Below, piece after piece: positions 17,056 through 25,071 of a stretch of DNA of 64,000 nt. A program made the translations under genes and the position numbers. Position 1 is the stretch's first letter. The number at the start of each line of letters is the position of its first letter. A model generated the notes under the pieces. The model was not told where the DNA came from and searched no databases. It saw nothing but the letters and a program-made list of their open reading frames with translations. Source of the DNA: Halorubrum rutilum (GTDB lineage: Archaea; Halobacteriota; Halobacteria; Halobacteriales; Haloferacaceae); NCBI RefSeq assembly GCF_024494565.1, contig NZ_JANHDN010000003.1:186001-250000 (forward strand), in the 5' to 3' direction.

Positions 17056-17760
17056 ATGGCACCGTCGCTGGTCAACGCCGCCTTCGGCGCGCTGCTCGCG
17101 GCGGCCCTGCTGGGCGCCGCGTTCGACCGGCGCTCGGTCGCGGTCGTCGTCGCGAGCGCGGTCCTCCCGGACCTCGACGCGGTCGCGAGCCTCGCGGTCC
17201 CGGGCGCGACGAACGCCCTCCTCCACGCCGTCTGGCTCCCGCTCGCCGCCGGAGTCGCCCTCTACTGGGACACCCGGGTCGCCGACGCGTCCCGGCTCCG
17301 CGGCCGGGCCGGGCGACGGGGCGTCCGGATCGCGTGGGTCGCGCTCGCGGCGTTCCTCGTCGCCGGCGTCGGCCCGGACCTGTTCGGCGGCGAGGGCGTG
17401 AACCTGCTGTACCCGCTCCACGACGCCTACTACCTCGTGGACGGGGGGCTCCTCTTCTCGACCGAGGACGGGGTCGTCCAGACGTTCGTCGCGTTCGGCG
17501 GGCAAGGGCCGGGGATCCTCCCGCTGGAGACGCTCGGGACGACGGAGTCGTACGTCGTCTCGACCGGGATCAACCCCGACGGCGGGACGGGGCTCTCGCT
17601 CGGCGCCGACCGCGAGTTCGACCTCGTCCGGGCGGGGTGGCAGCTGGTCGTCGTCGCGAGCGCGGTCGCGTCGCTGTCGGTGCGGTTCCGGCGGGAGGGT
17701 CGGACGGGCCGAACGGGTCGGTCGAACCCGACCGGAGACGACGCGGAGGTGCGCCGGTAG
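17056..17760 (+). CDS. YdjM-like membrane metal-dependent hydrolase, paralog 1
   Basis: A 234-residue membrane protein of the LexA-binding/YdjM-like family (PF04307 type), with VLPDLDAVASL as the acidic metal motif after the second helix and NALLHAVWLPL giving a histidine. The next gene starts at the base after its stop and encodes a paralog with the same layout (ending segments LYPLHDAYYLVDGGLLFSTEDG here, LWPLRDRFYALDGEILLST there). The two look like a tandem duplication acting as one unit. Substrate unknown. Confidence 0.7.
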   Translation: MAPSLVNAAFGALLAAALLGAAFDRRSVAVVVASAVLPDLDAVASLAVPGATNALLHAVWLPLAAGVALYWDTRVADASRLRGRAGRRGVRIAWVALAAFLVAGVGPDLFGGEGVNLLYPLHDAYYLVDGGLLFSTEDGVVQTFVAFGGQGPGILPLETLGTTESYVVSTGINPDGGTGLSLGADREFDLVRAGWQLVVVASAVASLSVRFRREGRTGRTGRSNPTGDDAEVRR

Positions 17761-18441
17761 ATGGTCTCCTCGGTCGTCCACGCCGGCTTCGCGCTGCTGC
17801 TCGCGGCCGGGCTGCTCGGCGACTACTACGACCGGCGGGCGCTCGCCGTCCTGCTCGCGGTCGTCGTGATCCCCGAGGCGGACAGCTTCCTCGGGTTCGT
17901 CATGTCCGGAGCGCACCGCACGGTGGGACACAACCTCGTGTTGCCCGCGGCGGCGGCGGCGCTGCTCTACTACGACACCCGCCTCCGCGAGCGGTCCGCG
18001 CTCCGCGAGCGCCTCGCGGAGCGGTGGATCGCGGTGGCGTGGGTCGGCCTGTTCGTCCACGTCTTCGCGCACGTCTCGCTCGATTGGGTCCACCTCGAAG
18101 GGGTGAACGTCCTCTGGCCGCTCCGGGACCGGTTCTACGCCCTCGACGGGGAGATACTGCTGTCGACCGCGGACGGCTTCGTCCAGACGTTCGTCGACCT
18201 GCGGACCGACCCGGAGACGGGGCGCCGGGCGGTCGACGCCGGGGCCACGGGAACCACGGAGACGGTCCACGTCAACAACCCGGTCGAGCCGCGCGATCCC
18301 GCCGACGAGGTCGAGGAGCCGGTCGAGCGGATCTTCCCGGTCGCGAGCGCCGGCTGGCGGCTCTACCTGGTCGGGACCGGGCTGTTCGTGCTTGCCGCCC
18401 GGCGACTGCAGGACCGGACGCCGGGAGGAGACGGGGACTGA
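17761..18441 (+). CDS. YdjM-like membrane metal-dependent hydrolase, paralog 2
   Basis: A 226-residue membrane protein, paralog of its upstream neighbour. The metal-binding acid motif is VVIPEADSFLGF and the histidines HRTVGHNL and HVFAHVSLDWVHLEG are better preserved than in paralog 1, which suggests this copy keeps catalytic function. It starts immediately after the stop of paralog 1, so translation is probably coupled. No function beyond the family can be given. Confidence 0.7.
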   Translation: MVSSVVHAGFALLLAAGLLGDYYDRRALAVLLAVVVIPEADSFLGFVMSGAHRTVGHNLVLPAAAAALLYYDTRLRERSALRERLAERWIAVAWVGLFVHVFAHVSLDWVHLEGVNVLWPLRDRFYALDGEILLSTADGFVQTFVDLRTDPETGRRAVDAGATGTTETVHVNNPVEPRDPADEVEEPVERIFPVASAGWRLYLVGTGLFVLAARRLQDRTPGGDGD

Positions 18442-18482
18442 GGAGCGCTGGAGAGGAACCGAGGTCGGGCGCCGGCGGACGG

Positions 18483-18490
18483 ATATAAAA
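18483..18490 (+). promoter_or_regulatory. TATA box of the phytoene desaturase-type gene
   Basis: ATATAAAA, 55-62 bases before the ATG at 18545, so the transcript would carry a leader of about 30-35 bases, unlike most genes here. Confidence 0.6.
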
Positions 18491-18506
18491 GGCCCACATA
18501 GTATGG

Positions 18507-18525
18507 CGAGGGGGTGAACCCCTCG
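18507..18525 (+). promoter_or_regulatory. Leader hairpin before phytoene desaturase-type gene
   Basis: CGAGGGG-GTGAA-CCCCTCG, a perfect seven-base stem with a five-base loop, near the predicted transcript 5' end and 19 bases before the ATG. Confidence 0.4.
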
Positions 18526-18544
18526 GAGGGCGTACCGTCCGGTG

Positions 18545-20125
18545 ATGAGCCCTGGCTCACGCGACGACGAGCGCCTCGCCGGCGCGGAGATCGCGGTGGT
18601 CGGCGCCGGGTTCGGCGGCCTCTCCGCGGCCGCGTACCTCGCCGACGCCGGCGCGGACGTGACGGTGTTCGAGCGCAACGAGCATCCGGGGGGGTACGCC
18701 GGCCGGATCGAGCGCGACGGCTTCCGGATCGACACCGGCCCCTCGTGGTACCTCATGCCGGAGGTGTTCGACCGCTTCTTCGGTCACTTCGGGCGGTCGA
18801 CCGACGAGTTCTACGAGCTGACCGAGCTCGACCCGCTCTACGAGGTGGTCTGGAAGGACGGCGACCGGGCGACGATGCCCGCCGACCGGGAGGGACAGAA
18901 GGCCCTGTTCGAGTCGTACGAGGCGGGCGCCGGCGACCGGCTCGACGCGTACCTCGACGACGCCGCGGAGGCGTACGAGCTCGGGATGGACCGGTTCGTC
19001 TACCCGAGCCGGTCGCGGCTCCGGGACCTGGTCGACGCGGACGTGTTGCGCTCGGGGCGCGCGCTCCCGAAGCTCCAGGCGATGGACGACTACGTCGGCG
19101 ACTACTTCGACCACGAGAAGCTGCGGCAGATCGCGGAGTACAAGCTCGTCTTCCTCGGCGGGTCGCCGTACAACACGCCGGCCATCTACACGCTGATGAG
19201 CCACGTCGACATGAACCTCGGCGTCTATCACCCGACCGGCGGGATCGCGAGCGTCGTCGACGGGATGGCGGCGCTCGCGACCGACCTCGGCGCCGAGATC
19301 CGCACGGAGACGCCGGTGACCGGGATCGAGCCGTCGGTCGCGGCGGCGGGCCCGAAGTTCGAGGTGGAGTTCGACCCGTCCGGAGCCGGGTCCGGGGGCT
19401 CGGCGTCGACCGGTCGGTTCGACCGCGTCGTCGCCAACGCGGCCCCGCCCCACGTCGAGCGCGACCTCCTCCCCGACGAGCACGCCCGCCGCGAGGCGTA
19501 CTGGGAGTCGCGGACGTACGCCCCCTCGGCGTTCCTCATGTACTTCGGCGTCGAGGGCGACGTCGACCTCGACCACCACGCGCTCGTGTTGCCGACCGAC
19601 TGGCGGCCGCACTTCGACTCGATCTTCGACGACCCGGCGTGGCCCGACGACCCGGCCTACTACGTCCACGTCCCCTCGAAGACGGATCCCGAGGCGGCGC
19701 CCGAGGGTCACGAGGCGGTGTTCGTCCTCGTCCCGCTGGCGGCCGGGCTCGACGACGACCCGGAGACCCGCGAGCGCTTCCGCGAGCTGGTGCTCGACGA
19801 CCTCGCCGAGCACGCCGGCGTCGACTTCCGCGACCGGATCGTCTTCGAGGAGACCGCCTGCGTCGCCGACTTCCGCGAGCGCTTCAACGCCCCGCGGGGC
19901 ACCGCCCTCGCGCTCTCGCACACGCTCGGGCAGACCGGACCGCTCCGCCCGGCGCACCGGGCGCCGGGCGTCGATGGGCTCTACTACGTCGGCGCGTACA
20001 CGAACCCCGGGATCGGGATGCCGATGTGCCTGCTCAGCGGCGAGCACGTCGCCGAGGCCGTGATCGAGGACGCCACCGGCGGCGGGGTGTTGCCGTCCGT
20101 GGTGCCGACGTCGACGCTGCGGTAG
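18545..20125 (+). CDS. crtI: Phytoene desaturase-type carotenoid oxidoreductase
   Basis: A 526-residue FAD enzyme with the N-terminal dinucleotide fold VVGAGFGGLSAAAYLADAG (about 15-35), the GGYAGRIERDGFRIDTGPSWYLMP segment of CrtI-type desaturases, and the C-terminal FAD motif GLYYVGAYTNPGIGMPMCLLSGE. It introduces double bases into the C40 chain on the way to bacterioruberin; whether it is phytoene desaturase or the later 3,4-desaturase cannot be told because lyeJ/cruF/crtB are not adjacent. ATG 18545 chosen over GTG 18542. It has its own TATA box and a structured leader. Confidence 0.85.
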   Translation: MSPGSRDDERLAGAEIAVVGAGFGGLSAAAYLADAGADVTVFERNEHPGGYAGRIERDGFRIDTGPSWYLMPEVFDRFFGHFGRSTDEFYELTELDPLYEVVWKDGDRATMPADREGQKALFESYEAGAGDRLDAYLDDAAEAYELGMDRFVYPSRSRLRDLVDADVLRSGRALPKLQAMDDYVGDYFDHEKLRQIAEYKLVFLGGSPYNTPAIYTLMSHVDMNLGVYHPTGGIASVVDGMAALATDLGAEIRTETPVTGIEPSVAAAGPKFEVEFDPSGAGSGGSASTGRFDRVVANAAPPHVERDLLPDEHARREAYWESRTYAPSAFLMYFGVEGDVDLDHHALVLPTDWRPHFDSIFDDPAWPDDPAYYVHVPSKTDPEAAPEGHEAVFVLVPLAAGLDDDPETRERFRELVLDDLAEHAGVDFRDRIVFEETACVADFRERFNAPRGTALALSHTLGQTGPLRPAHRAPGVDGLYYVGAYTNPGIGMPMCLLSGEHVAEAVIEDATGGGVLPSVVPTSTLR

Positions 20126-20170
20126 GGCCGACGGTCGGGGGTCGACGCGGTCGGTCCGGACGCGGCGCGC

Positions 20171-20743
20171 TCAGTCCGACCCGTCGACCGCCTCCTGCAC
20201 GGCGGCCCAGTGCGTGATCGTCCCGTCGTCGCCCGGGAGGGGTCGGAGCGAGACGCGGTTCAGGAACGGGGTCCCGTCGCGTCGGTAGTTCCGGATCTCG
20301 ACGGTCACCGGCTCCCAGATCGACACGGCCTCGCGGAGGTCTTCGACCGCGTCGGCTCCCGTCTCCGGGCCCTGTAACAGCCGCGGGTTACGCCCGCGGA
20401 GCTCCGCGAGCGAGTAGCCGGTGCGTTCGCGGAACGTCCGGTTCGCGTACCGGATCGGGGTGTCGCGGTACGCCGGCCCGCAGAGCGTGACGCCGACCGG
20501 CGCGTCGTCGAGGAGCCGGACGCGCTCGATGAGGCGTCGGTCGCGCTCGGTGAGGTCACCGTCCTCGGCGACCGCCGGAGGCGCGGCCGTCTCCGAACCC
20601 CTCCAGGGGAGATCGCGGGGGTCGAGCCGGCGAGCGCGGTCCTGGCCGTCGACGTCGCCGCGGGCGAGGAGATCGCGGAACGCGCGTCGGGCGCTCGCCT
20701 CGTCGCACGCGAGGAACTCCAGGATCGCTTCTCTGAGCCCCAT
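20171..20743 (-). CDS. LOV-like PAS domain protein without photoactive cysteine
   Basis: A 190-residue protein with one PAS/LOV fold at about 75-185. The LOV signature GxNCRFLQG reads GRNPRLLQG here: the cysteine that forms the flavin adduct is proline. The rest of the LOV pattern is kept (VEDLREAVS, EIRNYRRDGTPFLNRVSL, HWAAVQEAV), so the fold may still bind flavin or act as a redox/interaction module. The first 70 residues are helical and unrecognised. No output domain. It lies 7 bases downstream of the VOC gene on the same strand, so the two may form an operon. Confidence 0.8.
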   Translation of the reverse strand: MGLREAILEFLACDEASARRAFRDLLARGDVDGQDRARRLDPRDLPWRGSETAAPPAVAEDGDLTERDRRLIERVRLLDDAPVGVTLCGPAYRDTPIRYANRTFRERTGYSLAELRGRNPRLLQGPETGADAVEDLREAVSIWEPVTVEIRNYRRDGTPFLNRVSLRPLPGDDGTITHWAAVQEAVDGSD

Positions 20744-20750
20744 CGCGGCC

Positions 20751-21356
20751 TCAGAAGTCCCGGCCGGTCGCGGCGTCGGGGAGGTCGTACCGCTCGACCG
20801 GGAGCCCGAGTTCTTCGAGCGCGACCTCTAAGTGTTCGGTCGCGATGTACTCGTCGCCGGCGGCGACGCGGGCCGCCTGCGCGTGCGCGAGCACCTCGCC
20901 CTTCCGGTCGTCCGGAACGTCGAACTTGTCGGCGGCGAGCTCGATGACGAGCCCGTTGTGGTCGTGGGTGTACAGCGAGTGGAAGGCGCCGCGGTCGTAC
21001 TCGCTCACCTCGTGGCCGGCGTCGAGCAGGCGCTCGCGGATCGCCGGGAGCTCCTCCGGATCGATGCTGAACGCGAGGTGGTGGACCGCGCCGATACCGG
21101 GGTCTTGCGTCTCCACCGAGTCGCGGGACTCGTCGACGAAGAAGGTGACCAGCCGCCCGTCGCCCGCGTCGAAGAAGAGGTGTTCGACCTCCTCGCGGTC
21201 GAGGTTGGGCTGTCTGATCACCAGGGGAAGCCCGAGCACGTCGCGGTAGAAGGCGACCGTGTCGTCCGCGTTGCTCCCGATCAGCGTGACGTGGTCCCAG
21301 CCGGTCGCGTGCAGCAGGCTGTCCGGCCGCTCCGCCGTGACCTCGTGCGTCGGCAT
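20751..21356 (-). CDS. VOC-superfamily (glyoxalase/dioxygenase fold) protein
   Basis: A 201-residue protein with a vicinal-oxygen-chelate module: WDHVTLIGSNADDTVAFYRD at about 28, with a metal histidine, then VHHLAFSIDP with another, and HDHNGLVIEL with the late glutamate. The family includes glyoxalase I, extradiol dioxygenases and resistance proteins; the substrate is not evident. A helical C-terminal extension (about 150-201) is added. Start at MPTHEVTAE (21356); the longer frame adds nine weak residues. Probably co-transcribed with the PAS gene. Confidence 0.8.
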   Translation of the reverse strand: MPTHEVTAERPDSLLHATGWDHVTLIGSNADDTVAFYRDVLGLPLVIRQPNLDREEVEHLFFDAGDGRLVTFFVDESRDSVETQDPGIGAVHHLAFSIDPEELPAIRERLLDAGHEVSEYDRGAFHSLYTHDHNGLVIELAADKFDVPDDRKGEVLAHAQAARVAAGDEYIATEHLEVALEELGLPVERYDLPDAATGRDF

Positions 21357-21474
21357 ACAGTGACCCACGGGAGCGTCCCTCATGAGTCCGCGGTAACACC
21401 GATGTCAGTCGCCGAGCGCGGGACGGACCGAACCGGCGGAGGGTAAAACGGCGGTTTGGGGTTCCCGACCGGTT

Positions 21475-22338
21475 ATGTCCGCCGGAGCGGAAGACCGGGA
21501 CGTGCGACGGAACTCGCCGCGCGCGGTCCGCCGCGCCGCGCTCGCGACCGAGACGTGTACGCTGCCGGACGGCCGGACGCTCGCCTACGCCGTCGGCGGA
21601 GACGGCGACGGGACGCCGGTGGTCGCGCACCACGGGACGCCGGGGTCCAGGCTGTTCGGGTCGCTGCTCGCCGACGCCGCCGCCGCGGAGGGCGTCCGAC
21701 TCGTCGTTCCGGACCGGCCGGGGTACGGGCGCTCGTCGCCCCCGCCGGACGACTGGACCCCGCGGGACTGGCGGGAGGACCTCGCGGCGCTCCTCGATGC
21801 GGAGTCGGTCGAGCGGGGCGGGGTCGTCGGCTTCTCCGGCGGCGGGCCGTTCGCGCTCGCGGCCGCCGCGGACGACCGGGTGGACCGCGTCGGGCTGGTC
21901 AGCGCCGTCGTTCCGCCGGCCGACGTGGGCCTCGTGAGGCTGTCTCGGGTCCCGTTCGCCGTTCGCGCCCTGTTCCGACTGTCGGGCGCGTACGCGTCGG
22001 TCGCCGGGCCGAGCGCGGTCGTCGGGCAGTACACGGACCGCTCGGTGTCGGAGGCCGTCTCGCGGGCGGTCGCCGACGACTTCCACGAGGGTCTCCGGCA
22101 GGGAGCGGCGGCGGTCGCCCGGGAGAACCACTCGTTCGGCGACGAGTGGTCCGGTCTCGACCGAGCCCCGGTCCCCGTTCGCGCCTGGCACGGGACCCGC
22201 GACGAGAACGCGCCGCTGTCGGCCGTCCGGGCGCTCGCGGACGAGAGCGGCGTCGGGCTCACGACCGCTGAGACGGATCATCTCGGAACGCTGCTCGATC
22301 ATCGGCGTGAACTGTTGCGGTGGGTCGGCGACGCGTAG
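21475..22338 (+). CDS. Alpha/beta hydrolase
   Basis: A 287-residue alpha/beta-hydrolase fold protein. HHGTPGS provides the oxyanion-hole loop, GFSGGGPFAL the nucleophile elbow (serine), HGTRDENAP the late acid and ETDHLGT the catalytic histidine, in the usual order. The cap region (about 150-205) is short. Such enzymes cleave esters, lactones or related bonds; the substrate is unknown. No signal peptide. Divergent from the VOC/PAS pair. Confidence 0.85.
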   Translation: MSAGAEDRDVRRNSPRAVRRAALATETCTLPDGRTLAYAVGGDGDGTPVVAHHGTPGSRLFGSLLADAAAAEGVRLVVPDRPGYGRSSPPPDDWTPRDWREDLAALLDAESVERGGVVGFSGGGPFALAAAADDRVDRVGLVSAVVPPADVGLVRLSRVPFAVRALFRLSGAYASVAGPSAVVGQYTDRSVSEAVSRAVADDFHEGLRQGAAAVARENHSFGDEWSGLDRAPVPVRAWHGTRDENAPLSAVRALADESGVGLTTAETDHLGTLLDHRRELLRWVGDA

Positions 22339-22396
22339 CAGCGGAGCGGGGCGTAGGAAGGGGCTGGGCGTGGCAACGAGCGAAGCGGGCGGACTC

Positions 22397-22489
22397 GCGG
22401 GGGTCCCGTGAGCGGAGAGGGACCTCCGGTCCCTCTTGCAGCCGGTGCGAAGCGCCGGCGACGCCAGCGAACGGGACCACGCGAGGGAA
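22397..22489 (+). repeat. Short hairpin repeat, family 2, copy 1
   Basis: Begins GCGGGGGTCCCGTGAGCG and ends with CGAACGGGACCACGCGAGGG plus AA; GGTCCCGT (22402-22409) pairs with ACGGGACC (22471-22478). The loop holds a second perfect hairpin at 22416-22436 (nine-base arms, TCC loop). A copy with a shorter loop lies on the other strand at 57031-57073. It lies between the hydrolase stop and the tRNA 3' end. Confidence 0.55.
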
Positions 22490-22512
22490 GGAGACGGACG
22501 AAGTGAGTCGAG

Positions 22513-22584
22513 TGGACTCGCGGGGATTTGAACCCCGGGCCTTCCCCGTGCCAGGGGGATGATCTACCACTGATCTACGAGCCC
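22513..22584 (-). tRNA. tRNA-Ala (anticodon GGC)
   Basis: Read on the minus strand: seven-base acceptor GGGCTCG/CGAGTCC with G3-U70, the alanine identity pair; D stem GATC/GATC; anticodon stem TCCCC/GGGGA with loop CTGGCAC, so anticodon GGC for codon GCC; T arm CGGGG-TTCAAAT-CCCCG; discriminator A. CCA is not encoded. No intron. Confidence 0.96.
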
Positions 22585-22611
22585 TCGGAGGCGTTCCATC
22601 GTTCCCCGCTT

Positions 22612-22620
22612 GATATATTA
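22612..22620 (-). promoter_or_regulatory. TATA box of tRNA-Ala
   Basis: TAATATATC on the minus strand, 28-36 bases before the tRNA 5' end. Confidence 0.65.
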
Positions 22621-22676
22621 AGGCCTTCGACTCGGCGATGACGGGGCTCCCGTCTCGCGGGCGCGGGCCGCCGACC

Positions 22677-23237
22677 TCAGATCCGCTCGGAGTCGACGTA
22701 CACGTCGAGGTCGACGTCGCGCGTCGACCCCTCCAGGTCGCGGACGGCGCGCTGAACCACGCGCTCGGCCTCGGTCCGGATGAGCGGAATCGCCTTCTTC
22801 AACACCCAGTCGAAGGAGACGAGCCGCGGGAGGTCGAGCGCGTCCGGGCTGGCCGACCCGGGATCGAACTCGACTTCGAGCGCGACCTCACAGGCCGGCG
22901 AGTCGGCGCGATCCGCCTCGGCGTCTCGGCTCTCGGCACCGCCGTCCGACTCGGGCGGCGTCACGCGCCAGCAGCCGCCGGCGTCGATGTCCTTGGTGAT
23001 CTCCCAGTCGATCCGTTCGGGCGGCTCGACGCCGGTCACCCGCGAGTGAGCCGTGTAGGTGATCTTCCACCACGCGAAGGTGAGCGCGTAGCGGGTACCG
23101 GGGCCGCCGTCCCCTTGAACCGTCCGCACGTCGTCGAGGTACTTCGAGTAGCGCGCGTAGCCCGGGAAGTCGAGCAGGAACTCGTACACCTCCTCGGGGT
23201 CGGCGTACACCTCGGTGCTCACGACGAGTTCGTCCAC
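22677..23237 (-). CDS. SRPBCC (START/polyketide-cyclase-like) family protein
   Basis: A 186-residue protein with the start of a lipid-binding-like hot-dog/START fold: VSTEVYADPEEVYEFLLDFP, then a tyrosine-rich strand and RYALTFAWWKITYTAHSRV, then GVEPPERIDWE. The family binds hydrophobic ligands in a deep cavity (coenzyme Q-binding COQ10-like and polyketide cyclases); ligand unknown. An acidic low-complexity insertion (about 98-115) is present. It sits upstream of tRNA-Ala on the same strand with its own start region disturbed only by a nearby mobile-element insertion. Confidence 0.75.
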   Translation of the reverse strand: MDELVVSTEVYADPEEVYEFLLDFPGYARYSKYLDDVRTVQGDGGPGTRYALTFAWWKITYTAHSRVTGVEPPERIDWEITKDIDAGGCWRVTPPESDGGAESRDAEADRADSPACEVALEVEFDPGSASPDALDLPRLVSFDWVLKKAIPLIRTEAERVVQRAVRDLEGSTRDVDLDVYVDSERI

Positions 23238-23271
23238 GTACGCCCGTTCGGGCGGCGGGTAATAAGCAGTC

Positions 23272-23425
23272 CGCTCATGTGTAGGACATTGTTGATGTAG
23301 TGCCGTCTTGCGATTCTGGTATCAGGCAATCTAGATAAGAATCATCTATCTGAGTGGTCTACCAGTCATTTCCCATCACCACCACCTTCGAGGGAACTGT
23401 ATCAACAATCTCCTACGGAAGAGCG
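23272..23425. mobile_element. Probable MITE with 9-base target duplication
   Basis: A 154-base element without a gene. Its ends are imperfect inverted repeats of about 30 bases with the shared core GTAGGA-x-ATTGTTGAT (left 23281-23296, right complement 23401-23416) and outer CGCTC on both sides. TAAGCAGTC flanks it directly on both sides (23263-23271 and 23426-23434), as expected for a target duplication. The interior is AT-richer than the host and can fold (CTGGTA/TACCAG, AGATA/TATCT). The mobilising transposase is not in the window. The insertion is 35 bases upstream of the SRPBCC start codon, so it may affect that promoter. Confidence 0.7.
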
Positions 23426-23434
23426 TAAGCAGTC

Positions 23435-23556
23435 CGGCGATACTATCTGAGAGATGACCGAATTGCTCGTCGGGACGTGTTTGGCGTGAAGGTGAGGTCT
23501 ACCGAAGCCCCGGCCGGTTATTTATAAACAGCTACTGCGAGGTCGTCGGTGAACAC
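23435..23556. other. Intergenic; TATA box of repeat copy B
   Basis: No gene. TTTATAAA at 23521-23528 lies about 30 bases before the start of repeat copy B. Confidence 0.4.
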
Positions 23557-23806
23557 CTCCAAAGCCCCAGCCGCGAGGAGGACGCACGCTCGCTGTGCGC
23601 TTCAGTCGCTCGCGATGCTCGCTCCTTCCAGTGCTTGCGTCGCCTCCGTCCTCCTCGCGGCTGCCCCTTTGAGTCCCGCCCCGCACAGCAACCGCACCTC
23701 ACGCCTCCCCAGCCTCGTCGGTCGCCCTCCGCTTCGCTCCGGGCGACCGACTCCCTCGCGCACTCTGCTCGCGCCCAGATGGGCGCTCGCAGGTGCGCGC
23801 CACCGC
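23557..23806 (+). repeat. Structured dispersed repeat, copy B
   Basis: Begins CTCCAAAGCCCCAGCC. Long stem: AGCCGCGAGGAGGACG (23569-23584) with CGTCCTCCTCGCGGCT (23647-23662), flanked by CAAAG (23560-23564) and CTTTG (23667-23671). Second hairpin: GTCGGTCGCCC/GGGCGACCGAC, eleven perfect pairs. Third: GCGCCC-AGAT-GGGCGC. The arms differ in sequence from the other copies yet remain paired. It ends eight bases before the stop codon of the M42 peptidase. Confidence 0.8.
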
Positions 23807-23813
23807 GTTGTCT

Positions 23814-24866
23814 TTATAATGTATAGTCGTGCTCGCCGGTCTCGGAGTCGAGGAACGCGGTGAGCAGGTCGATCGTCGCCTCGATGTCCGCGCCGTCGGC
23901 GGTCTCGGTGACGGTATGGAGGTACCGCGTCGGGACCGAGATGGCGCCGACGGGCTTCGCGCCGGCGGTGTTCTGGAACCCGGCGGTGTCGGTGCCGCCC
24001 GCGGGCAGCACCTCGTGCTGGTGGTCGATCCCCTCGGCTTCGGCCACGTCGGTGAGTCGACCGTGGACCTTCGGGCTGGTGATCACCGAGGAGTCCTTGA
24101 GCTTGATCGCGGTCCCCTCGCCCAGCTCGGTCACGGCGTCGGCGGGGTCGCCGATCTGGGGGACGTCGTTGGCGACGGTGACGTCCAAGGCGACCGCGAG
24201 GTCGGGGTCGACGTCGACGCCGAGCGCGCTCGCGCCCCGGAGCCCCACCTCCTCCTGGACCGTCGCCGCGAAGTGGACCGTCACGTCCGGGTCGTCGATG
24301 CGGCGGGCGGCCGAAAGCATCGCGAACACGCAGACCCGATCGTCGAGCGCCTTCCCCGTCACCCGGTCGCCCATCCGCGTCGTCGTCTGGTCGAGGGTGA
24401 CGAGGTCGCCGACGCCGACGAGTTCCTCGACCGCCTCCGGGTCGCGCCCGAGGTCGATGAAGACGTCTTTCACCTCGTCTTCCGTCTCCTTCTGTTCGTC
24501 CGTGAGCGTGTGCGGCGGCACGGAACCGATGACGCCGGTGAGGTCCTCCTCGCCGTGCACGGTGACGCGCTGGGCGCGGAGCACCCGCGCGTCGAACCCG
24601 CCGAGCGGATCGACCTGAACGAACCCCTCGTCGGTGACGTGCCGGACCATGAAGCCGATCTCGTCCATGTGGGCCGCGACCGCGACCGAGTAGTCCGAGT
24701 CGCCCTCGACCGTCCCGACCACGTTCCCCATCGCGTCGGTGCGGACCCGGTCGGCGACGTCGGCGAACTCGCGGCGGACGATCTCCCGGACGTCGTCCTC
24801 GTACCCCGGAACCCCGCGGGCCTCGGTCAGCTCTCGGAGCAGGTCGAAGTCGAAGTCGAACGACAT
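23814..24866 (-). CDS. M42-family metal aminopeptidase
   Basis: A 350-residue M42 (TET/endoglucanase-like) aminopeptidase. AAHMDEIGFMV carries the first metal histidine and bridging region, LDDRVCVFAML the bridging aspartate, TVQEEVGLRGA the catalytic glutamate pair, LDVTVAND another aspartate, and VPTRYLHTVTETAD the late metal histidine. Such enzymes form large hollow dodecamers that trim peptides in the cytoplasm. Start at MSFDFDFD (24866); the 50-residue upstream extension is arginine-rich and not family-like. Its stop codon lies next to repeat copy B. Confidence 0.92.
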   Translation of the reverse strand: MSFDFDFDLLRELTEARGVPGYEDDVREIVRREFADVADRVRTDAMGNVVGTVEGDSDYSVAVAAHMDEIGFMVRHVTDEGFVQVDPLGGFDARVLRAQRVTVHGEEDLTGVIGSVPPHTLTDEQKETEDEVKDVFIDLGRDPEAVEELVGVGDLVTLDQTTTRMGDRVTGKALDDRVCVFAMLSAARRIDDPDVTVHFAATVQEEVGLRGASALGVDVDPDLAVALDVTVANDVPQIGDPADAVTELGEGTAIKLKDSSVITSPKVHGRLTDVAEAEGIDHQHEVLPAGGTDTAGFQNTAGAKPVGAISVPTRYLHTVTETADGADIEATIDLLTAFLDSETGEHDYTL

Positions 24867-25071
24867 GGACGGGGGTTGTGGCCCGACGACAAAGACTGGC
24901 CGGTTCGGACGCCGCCGTCGTCGCTCCCGCGCCCCGACGCTAACCCTCTCCCGCGCCCCGCCGGCGACGCCCTCGCGCTCTCTCGCCGGGTCCTCGTCGT
25001 CGCTTGCAAATAGCAAACTCGTTTACCGTTGTTCCGCAACCCTTTTGCGGCGGCTTGCGGGAAGGAACTGT

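Noticed and set aside
22416..22436. Nine-base hairpin as a plain terminator
   Set aside because: No T-run follows on either strand; it is better seen as the loop of the family 2 repeat.
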